A stretch of 64,000 nt of DNA. Source: Xenopus tropicalis (Eukaryota > Chordata > Amphibia > Anura > Pipidae). This document shows, piece by piece, positions 21,441 to 32,876 of the stretch. Made by a program: the position numbers and the translations under genes. The stretch is from contig NC_030680.2 in NCBI RefSeq assembly GCF_000004195.4, positions 146,524,545 through 146,588,544 of the forward strand, in the 5' to 3' direction. The notes under the pieces were generated by a model. That model saw only the letters and a list, made by a program, of their open reading frames with translations. It was not told the DNA's origin and did no database searches. Position 1 is the stretch's first letter. Each line of letters opens with the position of its first letter.

Positions 21441-22249
21441 ACTTTACAATATAGCATAACATCATATATCAAGTCAAGAAGTCTAAAAGTATTGTGAACA
21501 GTCACCTGGCACTGTAATATTATGTGCCTTGTCTTTTTGTGAATAGTCTCTGGTGCCCAATGGATTCAGATAAGATTTAATAGACATTCAGCACAACAAT
21601 GGACCTGTTATATATGGCTGCTCATCTTCCACCATGGTGAGAGTCTATGGTAGGTCCTAGAGATGGAAGTTCACAGTTTTCCCAGTTAACAGGTTGAATG
21701 TTTTCTCTCGGGTTTATTTTTCTGTACTTATATTGAGATGAATGGTTCATCATCATCAGAACATGTAAGGCGCTATTTACTTTTGCCCCTATAACAAGTG
21801 CAGGAACACTACAGGGTCGCAAAACTTTGGCCCTTAGTGCTCATTCAAATTGGATTTATGTCAGTGGCTAGGGATAAGCAACCTGATACAGATAAATCTT
21901 GTCTTTTTATTGCACAGGGAAAAAGTGAAATAGCCAAATGTCACTAGTAGGGCCAATTGTGTGTCCTAAACCTTACACTGGATTATTATAGCGCTATTTG
22001 CATTTATGATGGGCCCTCCTTAACTCCTCAGAGTTCTCACCAGCTCTCCCTAACTTGTGTGACTGAATCATACCCAAGTTAGCCAATAGGATTGGGGTGA
22101 GTGGGGTTATGCTTCAGTGCTTCCCACAGCCTGCCCCACATAAATATAGGGCTGCCAAAAGCCAGAGCTGAATCTATGGGGCAGGCACAGGTCCTTAAGC
22201 TTCATTTTGGGGCAAAGTGTGGGGCAGCATGTAAGAACTTGGTAAACAA
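21441..22249. other. Single-copy intergenic sequence
   Basis: No gene, RNA or repeat is recognised. Confidence 0.4.
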
Positions 22250-22649
22250 GGTGGTTTTCGCCATAAAATTTGGGAAAGGGCAAAAAAAAATTGCAAAACG
22301 GCGGAAAATTTGCAAAACACATTTGTTGCGTGATTTTTTTTTGTCGCCCGCATCTATTTTTGTCGCCCGTGTATATTTTTTTCTCACCCACACTTTTTGA
22401 CGCAACCGCTGCTTTTTTTACGCGACCATGCCCGACTTGATGCAACCACGCCCTTTTTTGCATGTCCGCGTCCAATTTGATACCACCACGCCCTTTTTGC
22501 CGCTGCTGAGCGCAACAAAAAATTTTTTCCACGTGACGAATTTTTCTGCGGCTAATTTTCACGGAAGGTTCGCGAAACTATTCGCCAATGGTGAAATTCG
22601 GAAATTCGCTGCGAATCTATAGCTGGCGAAAAAAATTCACTCATCCCTA
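22250..22649 (+). mobile_element. hAT-type MITE, about 400 bp copy, left tip eroded
   Basis: The left part (ttcgccataaaatttggg) lacks the terminal TAGTGATGAGC. The middle has gtcgcccg and gcgaccatgccc blocks. The right part contains attcgctgcgaatctat and ends ttcactcatcccta at 22649. Minus-strand frames 22107-22562 are shadows. Confidence 0.75.
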
Positions 22650-23492
22650 TTAATAAATGAGATGACAAAAAAGTGATCACGAATAAAAAACTTGATTGAG
22701 TTCAATAGATTTTTTTTTGCAAAATCGTGGATCCTTCGTTAAGTTCTATTTTTCATTATTACAAACAAGATTCAAGCTGTTTTGTAAATATGTTGGTGGC
22801 AGTTATATCCCCCTTGGTTCTGACAGACGTCTGGGGTGATACCAATGTTCATTATACACCAGACGATCATTCTGTTTAATAATATGCCAGAGAAGTTCTA
22901 ATATCGTACTGAATAATCATCAGCCACAAACGGCTCCTCTAATGGGGCAACGTGAAGCTGATAGCAGGCTCAGCGTGAGTGACAGAGTGACACCGAATGC
23001 AAAAAAGTATTAACAAGTATGATCATTAGCGATGGAGACATTAAACCATGGACACGTTTTAATTATCTTCTTTGGGAGATGTAAAAGCAAAGCTAATTAG
23101 TCAAACACATTGGAAAAATAAATTACAGAAACTTGACAGGAAATGTGGGATTTGAAGGAAGAAGAAGCTTGGTCCCCAGATACGTTGGACACTGAAACGA
23201 GGTCTAGAGGGTCAGGTCAGAATGTCGTGCCAGAACTGTCAGTCTTCTGCTTGATGTAGCTCTGCCTTCTTCTCAGCAAGGACAAGAAAACATCAGAAAC
23301 ACATTTCTCCATGCCATTGTATTGCTTTATAAATACAAAAATAAAAAGCCTACAGCAAACCAGTCTTAAAGAATGAGTAAACCTTTTTTTTCTATCAGTA
23401 AAATGACTCTAAACAGCCTCCGGAATTACCTACCTTTGTCCCAGCATTCTCTCTGACCTGGTTCTTCAATTAGACGTGAATCCTTTCCTTTG
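22650..23492. other. Single-copy sequence, candidate conserved non-coding element
   Basis: 22850-23120 contains homeodomain-like sites in a compact run (tcattagcgatgg, ttttaattatc, agctaattagtc) and is free of repeats. No open frame of note. Enhancer identity is inference from texture only. Confidence 0.35.
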
Positions 23493-23687
23493 CTTCCTTG
23501 TGCAGAGTGAAGCCCCGCCCCAACTTCCTGTTCAGTTCTCTCTTCAATTCAACAAGGTTGTCGGAGTGGAGAGCCTTCTGGGCATGCCTGGAGGCAGCAG
23601 GAGTCAGTCTGTGCATTAGCAGGGGTTTTTTTTTTATGAGAGACCTGAATAAGAATTTGGGGCGGGGCTTCACTCTGCACAAGGAAG
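23493..23687. mobile_element. 195 bp element with about 30 bp terminal inverted repeats
   Basis: The left arm begins CTTCCTTGTGCAGAGTGAAG and continues ccccgcccc. The right arm is its reverse complement, ending CTTCACTCTGCACAAGGAAG at 23687. The inverse symmetry makes near-identical small frames on both strands (MCRVKPRP starts), which is a signature of the repeat and not of a gene. Probably a small MITE; the flanks give no clear target duplication. Confidence 0.75.
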
Positions 23688-23689
23688 TA

Positions 23690-23886
23690 ATTGCCCCTGC
23701 ATCAAAAAATTGTCACCAACAAAAAAAAAAATTGTTGTGCTCTTAGAAACAATGACATGCATAAAAAAAAAAGTCTCATGAGTCAAAAAAATGCAGAGGG
23801 TCAATTTTTTTTTTTTGATGCATGACATTTTCGCCGTTTCGTGAATTTTTCGCCAAAACGAAAAGGGACAAATTCACTCATCACTA
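23690..23886 (+). mobile_element. hAT-type MITE, right part
   Basis: A-rich blocks followed by cgccgtttcgtgaattt and ending gacaaattcactcatcacta at 23886. The left end is not recognisable. Confidence 0.6.
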
Positions 23887-23974
23887 ATTGTGAGGGTTAG
23901 GCTCCAGGCTGGTATACTTGCACTACACAACTATATCTGAAGGCTCAGTGACATTTCAGTGACTTTATTGTATT

Positions 23975-24283
23975 ACGTGAAGAGCAAATTTCTTCATGGA
24001 TTCGCAGCAAATTTCCACATTTCGCCATTGGCAAATTGTTTCGCAAAACTTTTGTGAAAATTTGCCACAGAAAAATTTGTCAGCGCATGAAAAATGTCAG
24101 CGTGAGTCAAATTGGGCACATCAAAAAAGAGCGCGTTTGAGTAAAAAAAATGCGAGCAACAAAAAAACCTGCGGGCAACCAAAAAAGACACGGGCGACAA
24201 AAAAAAAAATTGCGCAACAAATGCGAATCTTCTTGCCATTTCACAAATTTTATGGCGAAGAGAAACAGATTTGCTCATCACTA
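23975..24283 (+). mobile_element. hAT-type MITE, about 309 bp copy
   Basis: The left end is worn (acgtgaagagc), then tggattcgcagcaaattt, a series of gcgacaaaaaaa-type blocks, and the right end tttgctcatcacta at 24283. Flanks ATTGTATT (23967-23974) and ATTGTAAT (24284-24291) match at 7 of 8 positions, consistent with a hAT duplication. The overlapping frames at 23994-24398 are shadows. Confidence 0.75.
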
Positions 24284-24985
24284 ATTGTAATCTCTGTAAA
24301 AAGCCACATACAAAAATTTGCGAAACTGCTGAAAATTTGTGAAACCCATTGAAGTCGATAAACGACTTTTTTTTACATGCACCATTTTTTATGTGCAACT
24401 TTTTTCTTACTCAAAATGCATTAAAGTCCAAGGGAGTTTTTGGGGGGTATTTTGTGGCAACTTTTTTGTCTCGGCTTTGTGTAAAATGTAAATAAAAAGG
24501 AAAATTCATACATTTATTGAACAACTTTACATAAATACATTAAATTACATCAAATTGTTTAAATAAAGCCAATAAAACAAAAACATTTATTTATAGAACG
24601 AATTTTAAAAAGTTTTAATCAAAGTGAAAATATATGAAAGTTTCTCAACGGGGACTTTTATCTGAAATGTTAAGGGAGGTCTGGTACACAAACTCCCATG
24701 AGAAAGATGGAGTTTATGTTTTCATGTTCCCTTTGCTGAAGCATCTGTTTGTTTATTATTTGGTCCCGACAGTACCAAACTGGATAACTTCTAAAATAAA
24801 AGAAAAATTGGTAAAATTTGTTTCTTGTTAAACAAGACATAATACATTCAGTAAAAACATTTATTTAATTTATTTTAACGTACAGTTTTTTTAAACTTTA
24901 ACAAATACATTGAATATATACATTAGACTAGTAATTAAATGTTATTTAGAAGACCAAATTTATGTTTTTAATTAATTGTAAAAAT
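24284..24985. other. AT-rich spacer with MITE scraps and a relative of the next array's unit
   Basis: 24310-24480 holds MITE-like pieces (aatttgcgaaactgctg, aatgcattaaagtcc). 24650-24720 (gggaggtctggtacac, tcccatgagaaagatgga) resembles the ggaggtctagaacattc... catgagaaagatgg part of the array at 25220-27230, and 24776-24830 matches its right flank at 27210-27290. The array may therefore have arisen within a local duplication. Confidence 0.45.
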
Positions 24986-25159
24986 TAGCGATGGGTGAAA
25001 TAATTTGCCAGGCATGGATTTGTGGTGAATTTTTCGACATTGGCGGATTATTTCACGAAATCGGTGAGAAAACGTGCAACATTTTTCACCGTTTCACAGA
25101 TTTTTTGCCGTTTAGTAAATCTTTTGAAAGATTTTTTTTGACAGATTCACTCAATAGTA
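24986..25159 (+). mobile_element. hAT-type MITE, decayed short copy
   Basis: TAGCGATGGGTGAA at the left, ccaggcatggatttg inside, and a worn right end gacagattcactcaatagta. About 174 bp, similar in structure to 13087-13246. No convincing target duplication. Confidence 0.7.
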
Positions 25160-25219
25160 AAATCACAATATAATACCAAACTATAATTATAATTATATTA
25201 CTAATACTATACTTACTAT

Positions 25220-25421
25220 ACAAGGAATTTTATCTGAAATATGACTATGAAGATTTTCCTTCATCCAGGTCATGGACTTCAGAAGCTGCTCGGATGAGTA
25301 GTGAAACGTCTTCAATGATAACTTAACAAGTCCAGTTGCTTTAGATTTATTTATACTAGATATACCATGACCTGGATGAAGGAAAATCTTCATAGTCATA
25401 TTTCAGATAAAATTCCTTGTA
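25220..25421. repeat. Foldback: about 56 bp perfect arms around an 89 bp centre
   Basis: The left arm 25220-25275 (acaaggaattttatctg... ccaggtcatgg) is the reverse complement of the right arm 25365-25421 (ccatgacctgg... ccttgta). The centre holds agaagctgctcggatgag and tccagttgctttagat, the same sequence that then repeats for about 1.8 kb. It therefore stands at the head of the palindromic array. Confidence 0.85.
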
Positions 25422-27235
25422 TTGTAGATGGCGTAATCATTGAAGATGTTTTACTACTCATCTGAGCATCTCCTGAAGAAGCTGCTCGGATGAGTAGTGA
25501 AACATCTTCAATGATTACTTAGCAAGTCCAGTTGCTTTAGATTTATTTAAAATACTATTGGAGGTCTAGAACATTCACTTCTATGAGAAAGATGGCGTAA
25601 TCATTGAAGAAGTTTCACTACTCATCTGAGCAGCTTCTTAGAAGAAAGTCCAGTTGCTTTAGATTTACTTATACTAGATTTATCTAAAATAATATTGGAG
25701 GTCTAGAACATTCACTCCCATGAAAAAGAAGAAGTAATCACTGAAGATGTTTCAGTACTCATCTTATCAGTGAAACGACTTCAATGATTACTTAACAAGT
25801 CCAGTTGCTTTAGATTTATTTATACCAGATTTATCTCAAATACTTTTGGAGGTCTAGAACATTCACTTCCATGAGAAAGATGGCGTAATCATTGAAGAAG
25901 TTTCACTACTCATCCGAGCATCTTCTTCAGAAGCAAGTCCAGTTGCTTTAGATTTACTTATATTAGATTTATCTAAAATAATATTGGAGGTCTAGAACAT
26001 TCACTCCCATGAAAAAGATGAAGTAATCATTGAAGACGTTTCACTACTCATCCGAGCAGCTTCTTCAGAAGCTGCTCGCATAAGTAGTGAAACGTCTTCA
26101 ATGTTTACTTAGCAAGTCCAGTTGCTTTAGATTTACTTGTACTAGATTTATCTAAAATACTATTGGAGGTCTAGAACATTCACTCCCATGAGAAAGATCG
26201 AGTAATCATTGAAGACATTTTGCTACTCATCCGAGCAGCTTCTGAAGAGAAGAAGTAATCACTGAAGACGTTTCAGTACTCATCTTAGCAGTGAAATGTC
26301 TTCAATGATTACTTAGCAAGTCCTGTTGCTTTAGATTTACTTATACTAGATTTATCTAAAATACTATTGGAGGTCTAGAACATTCACTTTCATGAGAACG
26401 ATGGAGTAATCATTGAAGATGTTTTACTACTCATCTGAGCAGCTTTTTCAGAAGCTGCTCAGATGAGTAATAAAACATCTTCAATGATTAGTTTGCAAGT
26501 CCAGTTGCTTTAGATTTACTCATACTAGAGTTATCTAAAATACTATTGGAGGTCTAGAACATTCACTTCCATGAGAACGATGGAGGAATCATTGAAGATG
26601 TTTTACTACTCATCCGAGCAGCCTCTTCAGAAGCTACTCGGATGAGTAGTGAAATGTCTTCAGTGATTACTTAGCAAGTCCAGTTGCTTTAGATTTATCT
26701 AAATTACTATTGGAGGTCTAGAACATTCACTTCCATGAGAACGGTGGAGGAATCATTGAATATGTTTACTACTCTTCAGAAGCTATTCGGGTGAGTAGTG
26801 AAATGTCTTCAGTGATTACTTAGCAAATCCAGTTGCTTTATATTTATCTAAATTACTATTGGAGGTCTAGAACATTCACTTCCATGAGAAAGATGGAGTA
26901 ATCATTGAAGACATTTCACTATTCATACGAGCATCTTCTGAAGAAGCAAGTCCAGTTGCTTTGGATTTACTAGATTTATCTAAAATAATATTGGAGGTCT
27001 AGAACATTTACTCCCATGAAAAAGAAAAAGTAATCATTGAAGATGTTTCACTACTCATCTGAGCAGCTTCTTCAGAGGCTGCTCGGATGAATAGTGAACC
27101 ATCTTCAATGAATATTTAGCAAGTCCAGTTGCTTTAGATTTAATTATACTAGATTTATACAAAATACTATTGGAGATCTAGAACATTTACTTTCCATCAG
27201 TTCTTTTCGACACTACCAAGCCGAGGCTGGATAAC
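25422..27235 (+). repeat. Irregular tandem array with internal palindromes (about 11 units of 135-200 bp)
   Basis: The markers tccagttgctttagattt and ggaggtctagaacattca recur about a dozen times. Many units carry both halves of a palindrome centred on agcttcttcagaagct, flanked by ctactcatccgagc and its inverse; other units have lost one half, so spacing varies from about 135 to 200 bp. This suggests repeated deletion at a hairpin centre. No coding potential. Confidence 0.85.
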
Positions 27236-27649
27236 TTCTGGAATTAAAAAATATATATATATAGTAAAGTTTGTTTCGTGTTCAGCAAATCCAGTCTCCG
27301 GCATGTGTTCTAACATTTCCAAACGTTCGCTCTTGATTAATGACAACAGAAAGTTAATCTTTTCATCTCTAGTAAATATCCACAATCCACCCCAAAATAA
27401 ATCATGTTGGGCTATGAATGTCTCGACATATGCAGAGTATCACACGTAATCAATCAGTTAGATTCCTTTCATAAAAGAAAAATGAACTCGTTATGGCAAC
27501 TCAAATTTCCCCCAAAACTGTTTATGGAAAATGTAAATATGAAAGTTTCCAATAAGGAATTTAAATGTTGCTGCTTTATATTCTGACGGAAATGTACCGG
27601 GTAAAAAAAAAATTCTTGTTGTACACAAAAAGTTTTTTTTAAAAATACA
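27236..27649. other. AT-rich intergenic sequence
   Basis: A short TA microsatellite lies near 27251-27262. Small frames on both strands (27197-27672) overlap each other and show no family signature. No gene supported. Confidence 0.4.
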
Positions 27650-27815
27650 CTGGTTGATATTTTTAGGGGCATGGGGGTAATTTTAGGGGCACCAATGGGT
27701 GAAAAAAAGTCACGTGGTAAAATAAAATGCCCATTGAGTTTAATGTACTTCAGGGCTTTTTACCATTTTGCTAATTTTTTGATGAAGCAAAATGGGACAG
27801 ATTCACTCATTGCTA
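27650..27815 (+). mobile_element. hAT-type MITE, right part, diverged
   Basis: The right end reads gatgaagcaaaatgggacag then attcactcattgcta, a decayed version of the family terminus. The left boundary is unclear. Confidence 0.5.
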
Positions 27816-27884
27816 CTTACTGTGTTGTTCCACTTGGTATTGGGGATCTATTAGCCAAAAATAAGGGGTACTTTTCTGTTCCAC

Positions 27885-28073
27885 CCACCCGCGACTATTC
27901 TTTTGATGCCCAGGACTATTTATTTTGATGCCCAGGACTATTTATATTGGCGCACGCGACAATTTTTGGACGTGCAGCAATTTTTTCATCCGTTTCGCAA
28001 AACAATCCACCAACGGCGAAATGTGGAAATTCGCTGCGAATCCATGCCTGCCGAAACATTTTGCCCATCACTA
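27885..28073 (+). mobile_element. hAT-type MITE with unexpanded version of the 30 bp motif
   Basis: Contains cgcgactattcttttgatg and cgcgacaatttttggacgtg once each, then ttcgctgcgaatccatgc, and ends tttgcccatcacta at 28073. It has the same layout as the element at 28740-29998 but without the tandem expansion, so it serves as the before-expansion comparison. Confidence 0.7.
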
Positions 28074-28099
28074 GTGGGTGACACAGTTCAGCAGGGGAA

Positions 28100-28545
28100 G
28101 GTGGTGGACAACATATATATATGTGCTGAAGGCTCCCTAGCTTATTGGTTATTCAGACACAAAGGTTAGGGGGTGTGAAGACCAGCTCTTGTTATAAGTA
28201 TCCTCTCCTCCAATGGATGCTTTGGTCCAATCTGAAGATGACCTATGATCTAAAACAGGGTTTTTCCAACCTCGTGAGCAACATTTGAATGTAAAAAATG
28301 TTGGGGAGCAACACAAGCATGAAAAAAGTTCATAGTGGGTTCCCAAAAAGAGCTGTGATTGGTTATTTGGTAGCCCAATGTGGACTGGCAGCCTATAGAA
28401 GGCTCTGTTTGGTTGTACACCTGGGTTTATGCCTCCAAAATGTGCCTCCAAGCCAGAAATTCAAAAATGGGTACCTGCTTTGAGGCCACTGGGAGCAACA
28501 TCCAAGGGGATAATGAGCAACATGTTTCTGGTTGGGGATCATTGA
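28100..28545 (-). mobile_element. Dispersed repeat fragments: GGEDT-type scrap and gtgttgctccccaac MITE (minus)
   Basis: 28149-28240 on the minus strand matches the scrap at 13742-13924. 28255-28540 is a minus-strand relative of the MITE at 15834-16559 (ttggggagcaacacaagc near the left, gagcaacatgtttctgg at the right). Both are diverged, and the overlapping frames are shadows. Confidence 0.5.
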
Positions 28546-28739
28546 TCAAAAGGGCAAGCACACACAAAATGTTCATTTTTTTCAGTCAATTACAAAGCAA
28601 AACCTTCAATAAGCGCAAGATACCTGGATACAATGGCAAAAGCACTACGGGGCACAAAATCACACCCATTATTCTTCATCAACACAGTACTTTCTTCTAG
28701 GCTATTGCATCTAGTAGCAGATTAAAAGCGGGAAAAAAA
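28546..28739. other. Short single-copy spacer
   Basis: No gene or repeat is recognised. Confidence 0.3.
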
Positions 28740-29998
28740 GTTGTCTATTCTTTTGATGCCTGCGACTATTCTTGCGACAATTTTTGGACACGCAACTATT
28801 TTTTTGATGCCCGCGACAATTCGTGCGACAATTTTTGGACACGCAACTATTTTTTTGACGCCCGCGACAATTCTTGTGACAATTTTTGGACGTGCGGCTA
28901 TTCTTGTGACAATTTTTGGACGTGCGGCTATTCTTGTGACAATTTTTGGACGTGCGGCTATTCTTGCGACAATTTTTGGACGTTCGGCTATTCTTGTGAC
29001 AATTTTTGGACGTGCGGCTATTCTTGCGACAATTTTTGGACGTGCGGCTATTCTTGTGACAATTTTTGGACGTGCGGCTATTCTTGTGACAATTTTTGAA
29101 CGTGCGGCTATTCTTGTGACAATTTTTGGACGTGCGGCTATTCTTGTGACAATTTTTGGACGTGCGGCTATTCTTGTGACAATTTTTGGACGTGCGGCTA
29201 TTCTTGTGACAATTTTTGGACGTGCGGCTATTCTTGTGACAATTTTTGAACGTGCGGCTATTCTTGTGACAATTTTTGGACGTGCGGCTATTCTTGTGAC
29301 AATTTTTGGACGTGCGGCTATTCTTGTGACAATTTTTGGACGTGCGGCTATTCTTGTGACAATTTTTGAACGTGCGGCTATTCTTGTGACAATTTTTGAA
29401 TGTGCGGCTATTCTTGTGACAATTTTTGGACGTGCGGCTATTCTTGTGACAATTTTTGGACGTGCGGCTATTCTTGGGACAATTTTTGGACGTGCGGCTA
29501 TTCTTGTGACAATTTTTGAACGTGCGGCTATTCTTGTGACAATTTTTGGATGTGCGGCTATTCTTGTGACAATTTTTGGACGTGCGGCTATTCTTGTGAC
29601 AATTTTTGGACGTGCGGCTATTCTTGTGACAATTTTTGGACGTGCGGCTATTCTTGTGACAATTTTTGGACGTGCGGCTATTCTTGTGACAATTTTTGGA
29701 CGTGCGGCTATTCTTGTGACAATTTTTGAACGTGCGGCTATTCTTGTGACAATTTTTGGACGTGCGGCTATTCTTGTGACAATTTTTGGACGTGCGGCTA
29801 TTCTTGTGACAATTTTTGGACGTGCGGCTATTCTTGCGACAATTTTTGAACGTGCGGCTATTCTTGTGACAATTTTTGAACGTGCGGCTATTCTTGTGAC
29901 AATTTTTGGACGTGCGGCTATTCTTGTGACAATTTTTGGACGCGCAGCAAATTTTTGCCTGCGAATCCATGCCTAGTAAAACATTTCGCCCATCACTA
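28740..29998 (+). repeat. 30 bp minisatellite, about 36 copies, inside a hAT MITE
   Basis: From about 28866 to 29946 the unit cgtgcggctattcttgtgac plus aatttttgga recurs at exactly 30 bp (two units per 60 bases). Variants are few: g/a at the last position, t/c in tgtgac. The flanks are hAT MITE sequence (cgcgacaatttttgg at the left; tgcgaatccatgcctag and cgcccatcacta at the right). Because 30 is a multiple of three and the unit lacks stops in several frames, it yields a 411-codon frame on plus and a 460-codon frame on minus; neither is a gene. Confidence 0.92.
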
Positions 29999-30641
29999 CT
30001 GGTACATGGTGCTAACTGCAACACTGTTGCCCCATTTTGGGTCTTCTTATCTGAGTGATGCACAAGTAAAGGGGCAGGATAGGGTACAGCCACTTGCTGC
30101 CCCCCAAGAACACATTACGGAGTGCATAGACCTGAATATATACCACTAAGAGAAGGGAAGGGTGGGCTTTGCATCATTCCCAGCACCTACTTGAATTAAC
30201 ATGGCGCATAGACACTCTGAAATTTGATTATGTTACTTGTACTTTCCCTTTAATTGAAGTATTGAAGGCTTAGGATCATTGAACAGCTATTTCCACTGAC
30301 ACGTAGCCCGGGGCTATTGAGATATATTGGGGCCAAAGGTTGCTATTATGAACTATTGTGGCCGTATCTTTACAGCTCGCTATAGGCACGCTTATTTATT
30401 GAATGTGATATTCTATACGACGCCTGCTATTTTGCACTGCTGTAAGTGCTGTTATTTCATTACAGGATTTATGGATATTTATACGGTTGAGGCTATGGGC
30501 CAATAATCTAATCTGTGAAAAGCGACCATCATTTAATACATGATTATTGTGCTGCAGAAATGTGGAATAAAATGGCCCCATATTGAATTTCCTGTTGGAT
30601 ACTATCCTCCCCTACATACGTGTGCTTAATAAAAACATATA
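29999..30641. other. Single-copy intergenic sequence
   Basis: Non-repetitive, with no frame of interest. The part around 30330-30600 is evenly AT-rich and might be conserved; not testable here. Confidence 0.35.
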
Positions 30642-31800
30642 CAGGCATCCAGAATGCTGGGGACCTGGGGTTTTCTGGATAAGGGATCTTTCTGTAATTT
30701 GGATCTCCATAACTCAAGTCTAATAAATATTGAATACACCCAACAGGCTACAATAAGGATTAACTATATCTTAGTTGGGATCAAGTACTGGTATTGTTTT
30801 ATTATTACAGAGAAAAGGGAATCATTTAACCATTAAATAAACCCAATAGGGCTGTTCTGCCCCCAATAAGGGGCAAGTATATCTTAGTTGGGATCAAGTA
30901 CAGGTACTGTTTTATTATTACAGAGAAAGGGAATCATTTAACCATTAAATAAACCCAATAGGGCTGTTCTGCCCCAATAAGGGGTAATTATATCTTAGTT
31001 GGGATCAAGTACAGGTACTGTTTTATTATTACAGAGAAAAGGGAATCATTTAACCATGAAATAAACCCAATAGGGCTGTTCTGCCCCAATAAGGGGTAAT
31101 TATATCTTAGCTGGGATCAAGTACAGGTACTGTTTTATTATTACAGAGAAAAGGGAATCATTTAACCATTAAATAAACCCAATAGGGCTGTTCTGCCCCC
31201 AATAAGGGGTAATTATATCTTAGTTGGGATCAAGTACAGGTACTGTTTTATTATTTCAGAGAAAAGGGAATCATTTAACCATTAAATAAACCCAATAGGG
31301 CTGTTCTGCCCCAATAAGGGGTAATTATATCTTAGTTGGGATCAAGTACAGGTACTGTTTTATTATTACAGAGAAAAGGGAATCATTTAACCATTAAATA
31401 AACCCAATAGGGCTGTTCTGCCCCCAATAAGGGGTAATTATATCTTAGTTGGGATCAAGTACAGGTACTGTTTTATTATTACAGAGAAAAGGGAATCATT
31501 TAACCATGAAATAAACCCAATAGGGCTGTTCTGCCCCCAATAAGGGGTAATTATATCTTAGTTGGGATCAAGTACAGGTACTGTTTTATTATTACAGAGA
31601 AAAGGGAATCATTTAACCATTAAATAAACCCAATAGGACTGTTCTGCCCCCAATAAGGGGTAATTATATCTTAGTTGGGATCAAGTACAGGTACTGGTTT
31701 ATTATTACAGAGAAAAGGGAAATCATTTTTAAAAATTAGAATTATTTGCTTCTAATGGAGTCTATGGGAGATGGCCTTTCCGTAAGGGATCCCATACCCA
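30642..31800 (+). mobile_element. TA-MITE with 112-113 bp array (array D, about 8 copies), ends damaged
   Basis: The left end is CAGGCATCCAGAATGCTGG, missing the tatgggacctgttat part of the inverted terminus. The right end reads ggatcccatacccata instead of cccatacctgta. The array units are as elsewhere, with occasional private changes (30870 ggggcaagt, 31252 ttatttcag). The right arm (aatggagtctatgggag) is present. Confidence 0.85.
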
Positions 31801-32876
31801 TATTGTAACAATATTAGATTTGGGTTTCCTTTTTACTTCCATAATGATCACCACTTCTTTGTATCAAAAGGAATGTGGGTTTATTCTTCATGATAGTTGA
31901 TATGTACAGTAGGGATTCTAACTGGGGGCTTGGGATTGTTTTATAGTATTTATCATTTGTGCAGCTGTGTTTATACTCATAAAATAGGATTACTGCTGAT
32001 CATTTTGGTCAAAAAATTGAATTTTGTTGTGTATATTTACATTATATGTAGGTGATATACCAAATATCTTAATGTTGACTTGGAATAAAGAACTGTATTT
32101 ATCTTATGGTCCTTGGAGTGCGCTAATTGTGGATATTTGATATGATTTTTCACGTACAAGGGCACTTGACGCTGTCATAGGGAGTGCGTGGAAAATCAGC
32201 ATGTGTCTATATATATGTAATATATATATATATATATCAGGCCATAGGAAGGCAATGCTCTATTAATCACCATTGCTAATGTGCTAAGGGAATAGGGAAC
32301 GAGCCACCTGTGTCAAACAAATTTTTACATATCAGCCAGGACCAAGGACATCCTAGTCTTGTTACCACTCCGTTAATAAGTTCTCCATGACCTACTATGG
32401 GATAACAAGCTTGTTATAAAGAGCATCGTGTTGGCTCGTGCGGCTGCACCATGGGCAGAAGGAACGGAAGCTGAAGGACGCGTCCCTCGTGATAGATTGC
32501 ACCTTTTTCTGCTTGCATCAGTCTGAGGTGTAAACAATTTCCTTCATTAGGGAAAAGTGGGTTACTCTGTGTCAGATCTGGCAGATTTATTCTGTGCCGG
32601 CGAAAGAGCAATAACGGAAGGCTACCCAATTCCCCTTCTATTGACTATGTAATTGGAAGATGACACACAGCTGGGCTGATATACTTACGCATTTGGGTCT
32701 GTGAATTCAGCCCTTCCAAACGGGTTCCTGTCACTAAAGGGATTCCAGGCGATCAGTTACTACACTGTGCATTTCTCTATTAACTGTTTGTTGTGCGTGG
32801 CTTGTTTCATAGTCTAGCGGCTCGGTTTGACTTAGATAGACAAGCCCACAGCGCCAGCATTATTTAAAAGCAAAAG
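31801..32876. other. Single-copy intergenic sequence with TA microsatellite
   Basis: A TA-rich run lies at about 32205-32237. The rest is single copy; the minus-strand frame 32414-32629 has no family signature. Confidence 0.4.

Noticed and set aside
28866..29946. CRISPR-like regular repeats
   Set aside because: Units are directly adjacent with no unique spacers, sit inside a transposon, and the DNA is eukaryotic.
28711..30093. 460-codon minus frame and 411-codon plus frame (10-residue repeats)
   Set aside because: Both come from one 30 bp unit repeated about 36 times. 30 is a multiple of three and the unit has no stop in these frames, so long frames on both strands are automatic. No promoter, splice site or domain supports either.
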